From G963665085 sp963665085 (GTDB lineage Bacteria > Bacteroidota > Bacteroidia > Bacteroidales > JAAAOM01), in assembly GCA_963665085.2 (NCBI GenBank), contig CAXXXS010000002.1, positions 248,001-312,000 on the forward strand: a DNA stretch of 64,000 nucleotides, in the 5' to 3' direction. Below the pieces are notes generated by a model. The model was not told the origin of the DNA. It saw nothing but the letters and a program-made list of their open reading frames with translations, and ran no database searches. Made by a program: the position numbers and the translations under genes. This document shows, piece by piece, positions 36,864 to 45,742 of this stretch (positions within the stretch are counted from its first letter, which is position 1; each line of letters begins with the position of its first letter).

Positions 36864-37195
36864 ACTAACTTCTATTAATTACTTTAACAAAAGTAAGAGG
36901 TTTTAGCCATAAAACAGTACACAACAAACGCGCTTTTGACGAACAGTCAATTACCTTACATGGATGTTCAATTTCTTAGAATCACTAATAAAATTAAGCT
37001 CTGCAAATCACAGCTTCTTCTAACTTTTTCGTGTAAATGCTGTTTGAATATTATAATTCAACGTTTTTTTTATCCCTCGTATATATACATTTATATTATC
37101 TGAGAAAAAATTAATCAAATTTGAAATGCAATTTTATCTTTGTATGAGAAGTTTCTTTTAAATTAGTCGTCCAGTTCAATTTTTAAGAATGAATT
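36864..37195. promoter_or_regulatory. Divergent control region with two -7 boxes and a TTGAC/GTCAA dyad
   Basis: A 332-bp gap between divergent operons. On the minus strand TACTTTTG (36888-36895) exactly matches TAnnTTTG, 25 bp before the initiating-transferase start. On the plus strand TATCTTTG (37135-37142) matches exactly, 54 bp before the gene at 37196. The dyad TTGAC-GAACA-GTCAA (36936-36950) with the preceding ACGCGCTTT is a third copy of the element found before both T9SS paralogues. No credible gene lies in the gap. Confidence 0.55.
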
Positions 37196-37915
37196 ATGAA
37201 TACTGTTAAGTTAAATGGATATAATATAATAAAGGATTCTTTGGCTCAAGTGGAGACAAATAAAAACACGTTAATAAATACAATAAGCCCCAATTCTTAT
37301 GGTCTTGCAGTAAAAGACCTCGAAATGCGGGAAGCTTTAAAAGGCTCAGATTATTTAGTTTTAGATGGATTATATTTTGGGTTGGCCCCATTATTATATA
37401 AAGGAAAACTTATTAAAAGGATAACCGGTTGGGATTGTTTTACGTTTTTTTCTAATTATGCAGAACAAAAAAAGGGAAAAGTCTTTTTTCTTGGTTCTAC
37501 TGATAAAACATTAGAAAAGATTAAACAAAATTACAAAAAGGACTACCCAAACGTTGAAGTAGAATCTTACTCTCCTCCATTCAAACCAGAATTTGAGGAT
37601 TCTGATAATGATATAATGGTAAACAAAATTAATCAATTTAATCCTGATATTCTTTTTGTTGGTTTAACAGCTCCTAAGCAAGAAAAATGGGGCTATCAAC
37701 ATAAATCAAGATTAAATGCAAATGTAACCTGTACAATTGGAAATGTATTTGACTGGTATGCAGGGAACACAGAAAGACCTTCTGCTTTTTGGCAAAAAAT
37801 AGGTATGGAATGGTTAGTTCGAATTTTTTTAAGACCTGAAATATTTAAAAGAAACATAAAAAACCAACTTACTTTCTTTTGGCACGTAATTACATTTAAA
37901 TTTTATAAGATATGA
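37196..37915 (+). CDS. WecG/TagA/CpsF-family glycosyltransferase (GT26)
   Basis: Second GT26 enzyme of the window, 239 aa, the usual core length without an extra tail. Motifs: TISPNSYGLAVKD, YLVLDGLYFGLAPL where the usual 'ADG' is 'LDG', ITGWDCFTFF, KVFFLGSTDKTLEKI (about residue 95), NPDILFVGLTAPKQEKW (about 145) and CTIGNVFDWYAGNTERPSAFWQKIGMEWLVRI (in parts). It is probably the second enzyme after the divergent initiating transferase. Its stop overlaps the next gene by 4 bp (ATGA). It is only distantly similar to the GT26 protein encoded at 29508, so the two probably use different donors. Confidence 0.9.
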   Translation: MNTVKLNGYNIIKDSLAQVETNKNTLINTISPNSYGLAVKDLEMREALKGSDYLVLDGLYFGLAPLLYKGKLIKRITGWDCFTFFSNYAEQKKGKVFFLGSTDKTLEKIKQNYKKDYPNVEVESYSPPFKPEFEDSDNDIMVNKINQFNPDILFVGLTAPKQEKWGYQHKSRLNANVTCTIGNVFDWYAGNTERPSAFWQKIGMEWLVRIFLRPEIFKRNIKNQLTFFWHVITFKFYKI

Positions 37916-38925
37916 TAAAAACCGCATTGGTCGGGTTAGGTAAAATGGGTATTTCGCATTGTGCGATCGTTAATGCTAATCCTAAAGTCAATTTAGTTGC
38001 TGTTTGCGACACTAATTCTTTTGTTTTAGATACATTTAAGAAATATTCTAAAATTAAATGTTATACAGACTACAATGAATTGCTAAAAAATGAAGAATTA
38101 GATGCAATTGTAGTTGCTACACCTACAAAATTCCATTATTCTATGGTAAAAAGCGCCTTGGAAAAAAACATACATGTATTTTGCGAAAAGCCATTTAGTC
38201 TTACTGCAAAAGAGGGTATGGAATTAGTTTCACTTGCTAAAAAAAATAAATTGATCAATCAGGTTGGATTTCACAACAGATTTCTTGGCACATTTAAAGA
38301 ATTAAAAAGACTGGTTGAAAAAAATATTATTGGCGAAATTTATCATTTCATTGGAGAAGCCTACGGCCCTGTTGTTACAAAAGACAAAGGCAGTACCTGG
38401 AGAGGCAAAAAAGAAGAAGGAGGCGGTTGTTTGATGGATTATGCTTCTCATGTAATTAATTTAATACAATATATTGTTGGCCTACCGGTAAAGGCTGATG
38501 GAAGTATATTAAAAAATATTTATTCAAAAGGAGTTGAAGATGCTGTATATTCAACACTTTACCTTGAGAATGGAGTCTCTGGGAACTTATCTGTTAACTG
38601 GAGTGATGAAACGTACAGAAAAATGTCGACTTCAATAACTGTATTAGGCAAGGGAGGAAAAATTATCTGTGATGCAACAGAACTAAAAATATACATTAAA
38701 GAAGAAAATAAGAGTGAAAATCTCGAAAAAGGGTGGAATATTAAATATATAACCGATCTAACAGATGGTGTTGATTTCTATTTACGAGGAGAAGAGTACA
38801 GCTCTCAAATCGACTACTTTTTTAATATGATAGAAGATAAGGATCTGAATAATGTTAATTCATTTGAAACAGCTCTTCAAACAGATCAGGTAATTGAACT
38901 AATTATAAATAATAATAAAAACTAG
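37912..38925 (+). CDS. Gfo/Idh/MocA-family oxidoreductase
   Basis: NAD(P)-dependent sugar dehydrogenase fold, 337 aa. N-terminal Rossmann domain with VGLGKMGISH (about 7-16), VATPTKFHYSMVKSAL (about 77-92) and the family motif CEKPFSLTA with the catalytic-region Lys (about 96-104). The C-terminal dimerisation domain includes GFHNRF, GGGCLMDYASHVINLIQYI with the expected Asp and His (about 170-188). In a glycan cluster it would oxidise or remodel a nucleotide sugar. It overlaps the GT26 gene by 4 bp and the next gene starts 1 bp after its stop, so these three form a tight unit. Confidence 0.92.
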   Translation: MIKTALVGLGKMGISHCAIVNANPKVNLVAVCDTNSFVLDTFKKYSKIKCYTDYNELLKNEELDAIVVATPTKFHYSMVKSALEKNIHVFCEKPFSLTAKEGMELVSLAKKNKLINQVGFHNRFLGTFKELKRLVEKNIIGEIYHFIGEAYGPVVTKDKGSTWRGKKEEGGGCLMDYASHVINLIQYIVGLPVKADGSILKNIYSKGVEDAVYSTLYLENGVSGNLSVNWSDETYRKMSTSITVLGKGGKIICDATELKIYIKEENKSENLEKGWNIKYITDLTDGVDFYLRGEEYSSQIDYFFNMIEDKDLNNVNSFETALQTDQVIELIINNNKN

Positions 38926-38926
38926 G

Positions 38927-39784
38927 ATGGATAAAGTATTATTTGGAGATAATCAATTCTTTGCAGTAAATCACCTTTCTGACGAAAAATCCAGACAACA
39001 ATCAATACGATTTAAAGATAACAGTGCTATTATTAAAGTACTTGATGACGCAATTGACTGTGGCATCAATACATTTATGTGCACTACTCACGATAGAATC
39101 GCTGAACTATGTAATCATTTCAGGGCAAATCCTGATAGATATAAAAATTTTAAAATATTCCCTTGTATGCCTTACGCGCATAAATATGCCAATGCTGTAA
39201 CCGAACTGGGAATTATTGGTACCCTAAAACAATATCTGCCAGGAAATATTTTTTCAACATTTGCAAAAGGAGGTCTTGCTTTCGTAAATAAAGACTTCAG
39301 TAAAATGATGGAATTGCTAATTGATGCTGAAATGAAAATGTTTAAAGGTCTGAATACACCTGTAATTTTCATTCAGAATGTTTTAGTGGATCTTATTCTT
39401 GGGCTAGGTATGTATGAAGTTTTCAAAGATTATGATGCGTACATTAGAAAAAAATATAATGCCGAACCGGGTTATATAACCATGAACTTACCAATGCTTC
39501 TCGATGCATTAGAATCTGTTGGAATAGAAAATCCGATTATTTGCTCTTCCGTTAATAAGATAGGATTCAGGATGTCTGGCGGAAAAGAATTGTATGAAAA
39601 AACTTTTAAAGAAAGAAAATTCAGGCCGGTAGCTATGCAAGTTTTAGCAGCAGGCGCCCTAAGGCCGAAAGAAGCTATTGATTATTTAAGTACTTTACCA
39701 AAAATGGAATCCGTTCTATTTGGGGCATCTTCAAAAGGTCATATTGATGAAACAAGAAGATTAATTGAAGAAAAGATCAATTAA
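38927..39784 (+). CDS. Uncharacterised probable TIM-barrel protein linked to Gfo/Idh gene
   Basis: A 285-aa cytoplasmic protein that I can place only loosely. The start MDKVLFGDNQFFAVNHLSD and segments such as ALRPKEAIDYL and ESVLFGASSKGHIDETRRLI are recognisable from conserved hypothetical proteins next to Gfo/Idh/MocA dehydrogenases in surface-glycan clusters. The pattern of alternating strands and helices (NTFMCTTHDR, KIFPCMPYAHKY, NPIICSSVNKIGFRM, MQVLAAGALRPKEA) suggests a TIM barrel, perhaps aldo/keto-reductase-like. It starts 1 bp after the dehydrogenase stop, so it probably acts in the same sugar pathway. The reaction is unknown. Confidence 0.75.
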   Translation: MDKVLFGDNQFFAVNHLSDEKSRQQSIRFKDNSAIIKVLDDAIDCGINTFMCTTHDRIAELCNHFRANPDRYKNFKIFPCMPYAHKYANAVTELGIIGTLKQYLPGNIFSTFAKGGLAFVNKDFSKMMELLIDAEMKMFKGLNTPVIFIQNVLVDLILGLGMYEVFKDYDAYIRKKYNAEPGYITMNLPMLLDALESVGIENPIICSSVNKIGFRMSGGKELYEKTFKERKFRPVAMQVLAAGALRPKEAIDYLSTLPKMESVLFGASSKGHIDETRRLIEEKIN

Positions 39785-39791
39785 ACAATAA

Positions 39792-40646
39792 ATGAATAAT
39801 CAAAAAATATCTGCCATCGTACCCATCGCTTCATGGGATTTTGATCGCGCACTTTTATTGTTTCGTTCTTTAAAAAAAAATTTTGATCCAGACTCTTTAG
39901 ACACATTGTTTATTATTTTCCCTGAAAAGGAGAAAATGGAGATTGCATTAAAAGACCTGAAAATACCTTTTAATACAAAGGTATTTTCAGAAAAAGATAT
40001 TGTTCCTACTGATGATTATTCTATATTTTCTAAACAAAAAGGATGGTATCGGCAACAAATAATGAAGCTTATTATTGCCAAACATATGAATACAGAACAT
40101 TACATCTGCCTTGATTCGGATGTTGTGTGCTTTAAAAAAACTGAATTCAGTGACCTTGTAAAAGAGGGCAAGGCTTGTGTTAATATAGAATCCAAAAGTT
40201 ACCATAACCGATGGTGGGTAGATTCTTTAAAAGTTTTGAAATATAGTAATCCAGAAACTAATATCGGAATGACATCATCAACCAATATTTTCATCACAAA
40301 AGAAGTATTAGCTATTATCGACCACGTGGAAAAACTTTACAATAAATCTTTTATTAAAGCTTTATTTAACTGGTTCTGGGTTAATCCTAAATTTGCTTTA
40401 CGTAAGTGGACTGAATATAAATTGTATTGGCTTTTTATTGAACACAATAAAAAAACATTTCTATATAATACAGAATGTAAGATTTGGGGTAAATCTATCT
40501 GGAAAAATGATGATATTATTCAACTTGAAGAATCATTCAAAAATATTTTAAACCCAGAAAACGAAGGGCATTTTGTTATAATTCAAGGAAATACTATTAG
40601 TGACGATTTAGCTATTAAAATGGCTGAAAAATATCTTGACGTATAA
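39792..40646 (+). CDS. DUF6492-like putative glycosyltransferase
   Basis: A 284-aa protein with the pattern of DUF6492 proteins, which are glycosyltransferase-like. N-terminal strand ISAIVPIASWDFDRALLLFR, SLKKNFDPDSLDTLFIIFP, then GWYRQQIMKLIIAKHMNTEHYICLDSDVVCFKK, where DSD (about residue 109-111) corresponds to a DxD metal and nucleotide-sugar site. Later segments are NIFITKEVLAIIDHVEKLY and HFVIIQGNTISDDLAIKM. It follows the TIM-barrel gene by 7 bp. Probably adds a sugar in the same pathway; donor and linkage unknown. Confidence 0.78.
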   Translation: MNNQKISAIVPIASWDFDRALLLFRSLKKNFDPDSLDTLFIIFPEKEKMEIALKDLKIPFNTKVFSEKDIVPTDDYSIFSKQKGWYRQQIMKLIIAKHMNTEHYICLDSDVVCFKKTEFSDLVKEGKACVNIESKSYHNRWWVDSLKVLKYSNPETNIGMTSSTNIFITKEVLAIIDHVEKLYNKSFIKALFNWFWVNPKFALRKWTEYKLYWLFIEHNKKTFLYNTECKIWGKSIWKNDDIIQLEESFKNILNPENEGHFVIIQGNTISDDLAIKMAEKYLDV

Positions 40647-40937
40647 TTTTTTTGGCCATTAAAATTTAAATTCAGCTTTTCTACTGTGAATTTTCTTAAT
40701 GAAATTCTAAATACTATTCAATCTTTTATTAGTTGTTTAACAGATGTTTCAAACGCATAACGAGATTTATAAAAATGAAGTCTTTATAATTTTTATCCTA
40801 ACTCATGAATTTTGGTAAAATATAAAGAAATTATTGATGTAAAAACAATATAGTCAGGAAGGATGAAAAAACAGGAATACTTTAATCAAAAGCTATTGAA
40901 AACAAAGAAAAATTGTTTTTATCTAAATTAATTTAAG
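40647..40937. other. Intergenic spacer, no supported feature
   Basis: About 290 AT-rich bp between the DUF6492 gene and the fucosyltransferase-like gene. A 22-codon frame at 40863 follows CAGGAAGG, but the peptide is Lys-rich with no relation I recognise. No clear terminator or TAnnTTTG box was found. Confidence 0.5.
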
Positions 40938-41765
40938 ATGATAATAATACGACCACAAGCCGGATTAGGAAATAGACTAAGAGCCTTAGACTCAGCAGTA
41001 GCTTTAGCAAATGAACTAAATGAATCATTAAAAATTAGATGGATAAAAAATATTGATCTTAATTGTTCTTTAAAAGAATTATTCGAATTTCCAGATAATT
41101 TTCTATATAGTGAAAGTTCAAGTAAAATTCGAGACAATGGCAGACTAGAAAAACTTCTCTTACCTTTTTCAAAGTTGCTCAAAAAGATTCTTCATCCAAA
41201 CATGAAATTTTATTCTAACTTGGATATTGCTAGAATGAAAAAGGAACCTGAATTTATTAATAATATTTCATGTTCAAAAAATATGTGGATACAAACTGAA
41301 GTTTCATTTCTTAAAAACGCTAATCCTTTTTACTATTTAAAACCAACTCAAAAAATTGAAAATATAATCTCGGGTATTACAAAAGACTACTCATCAAATA
41401 CAATCGGAATACATATCAGAAGGAGTGATAATACTGTTGCTAGACAAAAAAGTCCTACTGAATTATTCATAAAAGAAATAGAAAATATACTCAAGGATGA
41501 TGATCAATCAAAATTTTTCCTTGCAACAGATTCTCTGGATGAGGAAGCTGAATTAAAAAATCATTTTGGTTCCAGTATTATTACATACAAAAAGAGGAGC
41601 TATAATAGAAATACCTATGAAGCCATTGAAGATGCTCTTGTGGATTTACTATGCCTATCAAGAACAAGAATGATATTGGGCAGCTATTATAGTTCTTTTT
41701 CAGAAATAGCTGCTTCTTTTAGAAAGATCCCTCTAAAAATCATAATTAAAGAATCCATCCTTTAA
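40938..41765 (+). CDS. Fucosyltransferase-like protein (O-FucT/GT11-like superfamily)
   Basis: A 275-aa protein with the signature of the fucosyltransferase superfamily: an N-terminal PQAGLGNRLRALDSAVALA, where GNRLR contacts the nucleotide sugar, and IGIHIRRSDN at about residues 154-163, the HxRRxD motif that binds GDP-fucose. Later, FFLATDSLDEEAEL and the DALVDLLCLSRTRMILGSYYSSFSEIA block are also typical. It therefore probably transfers fucose or another GDP-sugar to the glycan. It stands 291 bp after the DUF6492 gene and is the last plus-strand gene before the decayed transposase, so it may have been acquired separately. Confidence 0.8.
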   Translation: MIIIRPQAGLGNRLRALDSAVALANELNESLKIRWIKNIDLNCSLKELFEFPDNFLYSESSSKIRDNGRLEKLLLPFSKLLKKILHPNMKFYSNLDIARMKKEPEFINNISCSKNMWIQTEVSFLKNANPFYYLKPTQKIENIISGITKDYSSNTIGIHIRRSDNTVARQKSPTELFIKEIENILKDDDQSKFFLATDSLDEEAELKNHFGSSIITYKKRSYNRNTYEAIEDALVDLLCLSRTRMILGSYYSSFSEIAASFRKIPLKIIIKESIL

Positions 41766-41949
41766 GAAGGTGGGACTTAAAATCGCCTCTATAAGGCATA
41801 GCTGTCAGGTTAATTGATTGTAAAACCCATGTAATCAGGCAAAGTTGCAAATAAATAACGTATTGATATTTAAAAAAAACTATGTCTAAAGTACAGTGAA
41901 TTTCTCAATATCAACACAGTTTTCTTTTTTTAGATTCAAAGCAAGAATA

Positions 41950-42895
41950 TACCATTGCCTATTCAAATTTTCTGAATAGCAATTTAGGGAAGATCTACGT
42001 TGGTATTCCTTAGTCAGATCTTGTAAAAACTTTTTGTCTCAAGGAATCAAAGAAAGGGCCAAGCTCCATCTTTAGCCCCAAAGGCAAATTAGACCTAATG
42101 TTTTTAAAGAATTATGCTGCTTGTTCCGATAAGAAGCATAGAACAGTTAAATGGGAATTTCAATTACCAAATGTTCTATGACTTTTTATTGTCACCTGGA
42201 CAACAAATCACCAATTATAAAATAGTTAGCCAGATTCGTTGTGAGCTGGCTGACAAACTTGACATCGGCAAAATTCAAGAGACACTAGCCTCCACTGGCT
42301 CCCATATGAAGGAATTAGATAAAGCGACAACGTATGCCACTTGTTATGAAAGCTCTGTACGTTACCCTACCAACCAGAAATCATTGTGGGAAGCAGTTGA
42401 TTGGAGCTACTACCAAATGAAGCTTATATGCAAATACGTAAAACAAATGCTAAATCTGTAGTCAATACTTATCGAGGAATTAGACCAGGTCGAACAAGGG
42501 CAAGGTTTAAAAATGACTGAAAAATATTACCTAAGAAAGAAAACCATCAAGGAAGTCTACCTGCAGCAATACCAAATTTTCACCACTGGGGAGAAACCAC
42601 AAGGCTGTATAGTCAGTCTGGCCAAAGGTTACCTTTGTTCTATTGTTAGGGGAAAGGAAATCAAGAAAGTTCAATTTTGGGAGCAAAAGTCAACAAAATA
42701 CAAATAGATGGCATTTTTTTATAGAAAACAAAGCTTCTATGCATTCAGCTCAGGACAAATGTCCCAGGAGCTCACCCCTAAAAATTATATGCCATGGGGG
42801 GGGCAGGTGCTACTATATATGTATCCAATAAGAACAGGAAATATGCTACCAGAAACAATATACGCACTGATTTCTCCCGGGCATAGCCGTTAGGC
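41950..42895 (+). mobile_element. Decayed insertion sequence: broken DDE transposase
   Basis: Fragments in different plus frames add up to one transposase of an IS1182/IS5-like group (exact family uncertain). In order: NFLNSNLGKIYVGIP, an in-frame TAG at 42011-42013, then KGPSSIFSPKGKLDLMFLKN; after a shift, IEQLNGNFNYQMFYDFLLSP through YATCYESSVRYPTNQKSLWE (42114-42461), where I expect an Asp before ATCYES but find Tyr at 42333-42335; then a stop; GKEIKKVQFGAKVNKIQIDG-like and FFIENKASMHSAQ-like pieces (42513-42830); and last GATIYVSNKNRKYATRNNIR. Several stops and frameshifts make it non-functional. Terminal inverted repeats and a target duplication were not found. Confidence 0.8.
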
Positions 42896-43263
42896 TAAGC
42901 CATTATGCCGCTTGTTTTCCTTGATAATTAATCATAGTCATTTCAAAAATGTGTATGCTTGAAATCCTTTTGTTTTTAGACTCAATGAATTAACATTTAA
43001 GTATCGTTGTCCATATCAAGCTTGAAATTGCTCTATGTAACCTCATCCCACCATGAATAATGTCAGACATAATAGACTCCAACCTATTAACTAACAAAAG
43101 TTTCATGAAACTAAGTTCATAAAACTTTAACTTTAGGGACAATAAACTCAAAACTTTTTACTAACTATTTTTTAGTATTACAACTATTTTATCTTTATGC
43201 AATTTCAAAAGTAATAATGATTTGAAGTTCCCTGTGTTCTTGGCACAGGAAACTCTCATCATT
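42896..43263. other. Convergent intergenic region
   Basis: About 370 bp between the decayed transposase and the minus-strand beta-helix gene, without a credible gene. TTCCCTGTG (43228-43236) and CACAGGAA (43244-43251) form a hairpin with one bulge just downstream of the minus-strand stop. It lacks a T-run on that strand, so it is only a possible terminator. Confidence 0.45.
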
Positions 43264-45678
43264 TTATTGTTTAAATAAAACTGCAAATCTATAGGGTTTG
43301 ATACTGACAGTACCGAAATATTCAGTCCCATTTATATCCATATAAGTCCCATCTGGTAAAATGTACGCTATTGTTTTATCCGAAAAATTATAATAATAAT
43401 GAACGTAATCATTCATATCATAAGATGTACTCACTTGCCTTACATCTGCTGTAGGTTCGAATTCGCTCATCCATTCGCTGTAAGTATATGGCACGTCAGA
43501 CCAGTCATTTGGGGTATAACGATAACCATACAAATCAACAATATTAGCTCCTCCGTTAAAAGGATCAATATATATATTATTTGAAGGTTTGAAAGATCCT
43601 GTAAAATTCCAACCATCACCAATAAACATTGGGTAATCAGAACTATGATAACTTATAAAAACATTTTCGTTCATATACAATGTATCTAAACTGTTACTTT
43701 GAAACGTAGTGGGTTCCGCTCCATGCTGAAAATCAAGAAAATAATTCCTGTCGATATGATTCTGGCCATCCCCTTTGTAAGGAGCTTGATTTCCAAAATA
43801 CATCTGCTGACCATGTGCAAAAAGATTATCATGTATATGATGATTAAAACTACCTTCATCTGTATAAACCATATGACCGTAATTTGCTTTCAAATTATAA
43901 ACATAAGGAGTTGCATATACTCTTTCAATAAAATTATTACGGATAACAAGTGAATCTAAAATATTCTTATCTCGGGTCAACACACCGTTAATATAGCGTG
44001 GAAAAGTAGTCGTATAAGTATAAATTGCACCGTTATCACCCATAATTTGTACACAATTTGAAAACCAATTTTCTTCAATAATTATATCACTATTAACCAG
44101 TTCATCCCTTATTGTATTTTGAACAGCCTGACACCCTACAGAATCAACCCTATTTCTGTTAATAAGTAAGTGTTGAGCAGTTATAAAATTCATAGCTGAG
44201 CCAGAACCATATTTTGTATCCGAGTAATATTCATTCCAAAATACATGCTTAAAATAGTTATTTGAAATATTAGTATTAAAAACAGATAACATACTTATTC
44301 CATATTCAGTAATATATTTGAATTTGCAATAAGAAACTGAGTAGCTGGAATCAGCAACAACAGGAGTAGTTGGTTTTAATTTTTCGATACCAGCACCTTC
44401 AATATATTGAAAATTACATTGGTAAACATCTATATTTCTATTTGTAATATCTGATGAAAAAAAATGAATTCCCGCTTCGCTTTGATAACGAAAGTCTATA
44501 TCCCGGATATACACATTGTTGGTCTGTGTAGTAAAATTAATTCCGTATGAATTACCACAAACTTTAACAGTATCACCTGTTAAATCATTTAAAGAATAAA
44601 TGTAAAGGATGCCATCTTTATAATAATATGTACCATCTGCATAAGCTTTTGTATTATCTGAATTATAGAATTTCACAAAACCGTCTTTCCCCCATCCATT
44701 CCCGTCTGTAAAACCATAACTTGTTAAATATAGATTATCACTATGAGATGAAACAACTCTTTTATCATAATACCAAGCTTCTAATCGTAATAGAACATCA
44801 TCACCCGTAAATTCATTATTTGTAATTCCTGTTGTTGCCCCATTTGCAAACTTAATTGTATATGTATCACTAACATAATTAACCCCTAAGTATGTCTCAT
44901 CTTTTGGATATTTATTAACTTCATAAAGTTTATCATTTACAGTAACAATATATGGTTGTGCTCCTATATTAACAGTATAAAGATTACTTCCAGCCGATGT
45001 AAGTACTCCCGATGTTTCACCCGTTAAAACAGGTAAATCACCACTGCCATAACTACCAATAAATAAAGGTTGAGAGTAAGAACCTCCCGTTGATCCAATA
45101 TCTAACTGACCTTTGAATTTATCTCCTCTTTTTAATAATACAGCATCATTCTCCCCCAACGAATTTATATTGTCTTGTAATTCTGAAAAGTTCCAAGGAT
45201 CTTCCTCTGTTCCTAGCCCACTTCCATCATAGTCACTTTCAGAAATATAATAGTAATTATAATCTTCAGGAAGAGAGGAAACTTTACTAAAGATAGGTTC
45301 TGAATCGTTGACCCATTCTATGATTTCTCCATTTTGGTATGGCAACTGTACATATAAATTCATCCTTTCACCAGTTGCATCTGTAATTAATACTTCATAT
45401 TCTGTACTGCCATATAGTCCTGAAAGCGTATTGTCAGAAATATCGTCATTCCCCCAATTATACGTATAAGGTTCTGTCCCTCCTGTTACTAATAATTCAA
45501 TCTTCCCATCGGACGCAGAGCCTGAAGAAGGTAGCGTTAAAACTACATTGACTTTAAAATTTGAACTTTCTCCTGTAACGTCTTGCTGTCTCGCTTTTAA
45601 GATAATTTGAGGTTGATTCTGGGCAAAAGTTACCAGTGTCACACACATTAGAATACTTTGGATTATTATCTTTTTCAT
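43264..45678 (-). CDS. Secreted right-handed beta-helix protein
   Basis: About 804 aa. The ATG at 45678 (MKKIIIQSILMCV) is preferred over one six codons upstream because it begins a normal signal peptide (ending TFAQ). Next comes an SprB-like repeat (DGKIELLVTGGTEPYTYNWG, SGLYGSTEYEVLITDATG), then DGSGLGTEEDPWNFSELQDN and GDAVLLKRGDKF-type sequence that opens a pectate-lyase-like parallel beta-helix with many Asn-rich turns (NNYFKHVFWNE, IIIEENWFSN, VIRNNFIERV, IHDNLFAHG), and a C-terminal beta-sandwich-like end. No T9SS tail is visible. Such proteins are often polysaccharide lyases, epimerases or glycan binders; the catalytic residues cannot be assigned. It follows the paralogous T9SS gene by about 64 bp. 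Confidence 0.8.
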   Translation of the reverse strand: MKKIIIQSILMCVTLVTFAQNQPQIILKARQQDVTGESSNFKVNVVLTLPSSGSASDGKIELLVTGGTEPYTYNWGNDDISDNTLSGLYGSTEYEVLITDATGERMNLYVQLPYQNGEIIEWVNDSEPIFSKVSSLPEDYNYYYISESDYDGSGLGTEEDPWNFSELQDNINSLGENDAVLLKRGDKFKGQLDIGSTGGSYSQPLFIGSYGSGDLPVLTGETSGVLTSAGSNLYTVNIGAQPYIVTVNDKLYEVNKYPKDETYLGVNYVSDTYTIKFANGATTGITNNEFTGDDVLLRLEAWYYDKRVVSSHSDNLYLTSYGFTDGNGWGKDGFVKFYNSDNTKAYADGTYYYKDGILYIYSLNDLTGDTVKVCGNSYGINFTTQTNNVYIRDIDFRYQSEAGIHFFSSDITNRNIDVYQCNFQYIEGAGIEKLKPTTPVVADSSYSVSYCKFKYITEYGISMLSVFNTNISNNYFKHVFWNEYYSDTKYGSGSAMNFITAQHLLINRNRVDSVGCQAVQNTIRDELVNSDIIIEENWFSNCVQIMGDNGAIYTYTTTFPRYINGVLTRDKNILDSLVIRNNFIERVYATPYVYNLKANYGHMVYTDEGSFNHHIHDNLFAHGQQMYFGNQAPYKGDGQNHIDRNYFLDFQHGAEPTTFQSNSLDTLYMNENVFISYHSSDYPMFIGDGWNFTGSFKPSNNIYIDPFNGGANIVDLYGYRYTPNDWSDVPYTYSEWMSEFEPTADVRQVSTSYDMNDYVHYYYNFSDKTIAYILPDGTYMDINGTEYFGTVSIKPYRFAVLFKQ

Positions 45679-45742
45679 AATTTCTCTTTTTAACATCTTT
45701 AATCGGAATATCTAAGTTTCCTTTTTTTCTAAAATGAAACAC

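Noticed and set aside
40863..40931. 22-codon ORF preceded by CAGGAAGG
   Set aside because: Very short, lysine-rich, purine run too close to the ATG, and no relation to neighbouring proteins; treated as chance.
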